The notes under the pieces were generated by a model. It saw only the letters and a list, made by a program, of their open reading frames with translations, did not search any database and was not told the origin of the DNA. Source: Armatimonadota bacterium (lineage in GTDB: Bacteria; Armatimonadota; JAAZEB01). From it: a stretch of DNA of 13,939 nt. Shown one piece after another: positions 13,332 through 13,939 of the stretch (positions are counted from its first letter, which is position 1; each line of letters opens with the position of its first letter). The DNA lies in NCBI GenBank assembly GCA_012841485.1, contig DUUU01000432.1:1-13939 (forward strand), given 5' to 3'. The position numbers and the translations under genes were made by a program.

Positions 13332-13939
13332 CAGCGCCCCGCTCCCGTGGACGAGCGCGAGAGCATCTCACGCGCGTGTTCTCTGGCCATCGCCGAGTCT
13401 TCCTGGCCGCCCAGCATCCGCGTCAACTCGTCCACACGTTCCTCATCCGTGAGGCGGCAGAGGCGGATCACCGTGCGCTCTCCCTGGATCTCCTTGCGGA
13501 CCGTGAAATGGAGATCGCCCCGGCTGGCCACCTGGGGCAGGTGGGTGACGCAGAGGACCTGCTTCTCCTTCCCCAAAGCCGCTAGCTTCTCTCCGATGAC
13601 GTGGGCCGTGCGCCCGCCGATGCCCACATCCACCTCGTCGAAGATGAGGGTCGGCACGCGGTCCACCCGTGCCAGGATCGACTTGAGTGCGAGCATGGTG
13701 CGCGACAGCTCGCCCCCGGAGGCGGTTCGCGCCAACGGCTTCAGGGGCTCGCCGGGGTTGGGCGAGATCAAGAACTCGGCACGGTCGGCGCCGGTGGGGC
13801 CAAGCGCGGCCGGCTCCAGCGCCACGCGGAAGCGCGTCTGTTCCATCGCCAGGGCAGCCAGCTCCGCTTCCACCGCGTCCTGAAACCGCCCGGTCGTCTC
13901 GCGCCGGAGATGGGTGAGCTGCTCCGCCAGGGCCGTGAC
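13331..13939 (-). CDS. recN: DNA repair protein RecN, C-terminal part (5' end outside window)
   Basis: Only the last 202 residues are present; the frame is open to the window edge, so the in-frame GTG at 13873 is not the start. RecN is an SMC-like ATPase that acts early at DNA double-strand breaks. Visible are the end of a coiled-coil region (LTHLRRETTGRFQDAVEAEL), the SMC/RecN-type segment FLISPNPGEPLKPLARTASGGELSR containing the ABC signature SGGELS, Walker B with the D-loop (TLIFDEVDVGIGG), and the H-loop region (VLCVTHLPQVA). All C-terminal ATPase motifs are intact. The N-terminal Walker A half lies upstream of the window. The stop overlaps the steA start, indicating an operon recN-steA-steB, the same order as Rv1696-Rv1697-Rv1698 in M. 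tuberculosis (from memory). Confidence 0.97.
   Translation of the reverse strand, partial: VTALAEQLTHLRRETTGRFQDAVEAELAALAMEQTRFRVALEPAALGPTGADRAEFLISPNPGEPLKPLARTASGGELSRTMLALKSILARVDRVPTLIFDEVDVGIGGRTAHVIGEKLAALGKEKQVLCVTHLPQVASRGDLHFTVRKEIQGERTVIRLCRLTDEERVDELTRMLGGQEDSAMAREHAREMLSRSSTGAGR

Noticed and set aside
12402..13883. 493-codon plus-strand frame opposite steA and recN
   Set aside because: Antisense to two genes with intact catalytic motifs; no ribosome-binding site or domain pattern.

Overview
The window reads as a chromosomal segment from a GC-rich, diderm, heterotrophic bacterium. The best guess from gene content is Armatimonadota or a nearby lineage. A BamA/Omp85 protein ending in an outer-membrane C-terminal Phe signal shows an outer membrane. 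The recN-steA-steB cluster is better known from Actinobacteria and other Gram-positives, and neighbouring Gfo/Idh/MocA dehydrogenases are abundant in Armatimonadota. This taxonomic call is inference from memory. I see no insertion sequence, phage gene, CRISPR array, tRNA or rRNA. Nearly all the sequence is ordinary core or housekeeping coding DNA of uniform composition.

Layout. (1) 1-1624, plus strand: the 3' end of a bacterial alpha-2-macroglobulin gene, overlapping by ATGA a secreted or anchored VanW-family gene. (2) 1684-4544, minus strand: a BepA-like M48 metalloprotease with an unusual C-terminal domain, directly followed by a two-POTRA BamA-like gene with a stop/start overlap. The two envelope operons converge on a GC-rich hairpin at 1653-1676. 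(3) 4545-4831: divergent spacer with a strong extended -10 promoter. (4) 4832-7192, plus strand: two Gfo/Idh/MocA oxidoreductases separated by a terminator-like hairpin and a second structured leader. (5) 7193-7575: 383-base spacer with a terminator, an inverted repeat, a strong promoter and a structured 5' leader for the next gene. (6) 7576-10619, plus strand: small heat-shock protein (Hsp20) then Lon protease, a holdase-protease proteostasis operon. (7) 10620-11137: terminator hairpins, a pair of 8-bp palindromes, and a small cytosolic BON-domain gene. (8) 11022-13939, minus strand: recN (5' end cut by the window), steA and a SteB/MctB-like gene, in that transcription order. The last gene runs 116 bases antisense into the BON gene.

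How the genes work together. The first two blocks form an envelope-maintenance neighbourhood: A2M traps or guards periplasmic proteins, VanW is of unknown envelope function, the M48 protease probably clears stalled outer-membrane proteins, and BamA inserts them. The dehydrogenases are probably sugar or inositol catabolic enzymes. Hsp20-Lon deals with misfolded cytosolic protein. RecN-SteA-SteB links DNA-break repair with a cell-separation module.

The most interesting leads are the M48 C-terminal domain, the structured hsp20 leader, the steB/BON antisense overlap, and the presence of a SteA-SteB pair in an organism with a BamA-type outer membrane. No clearly new multi-gene system was recognised.
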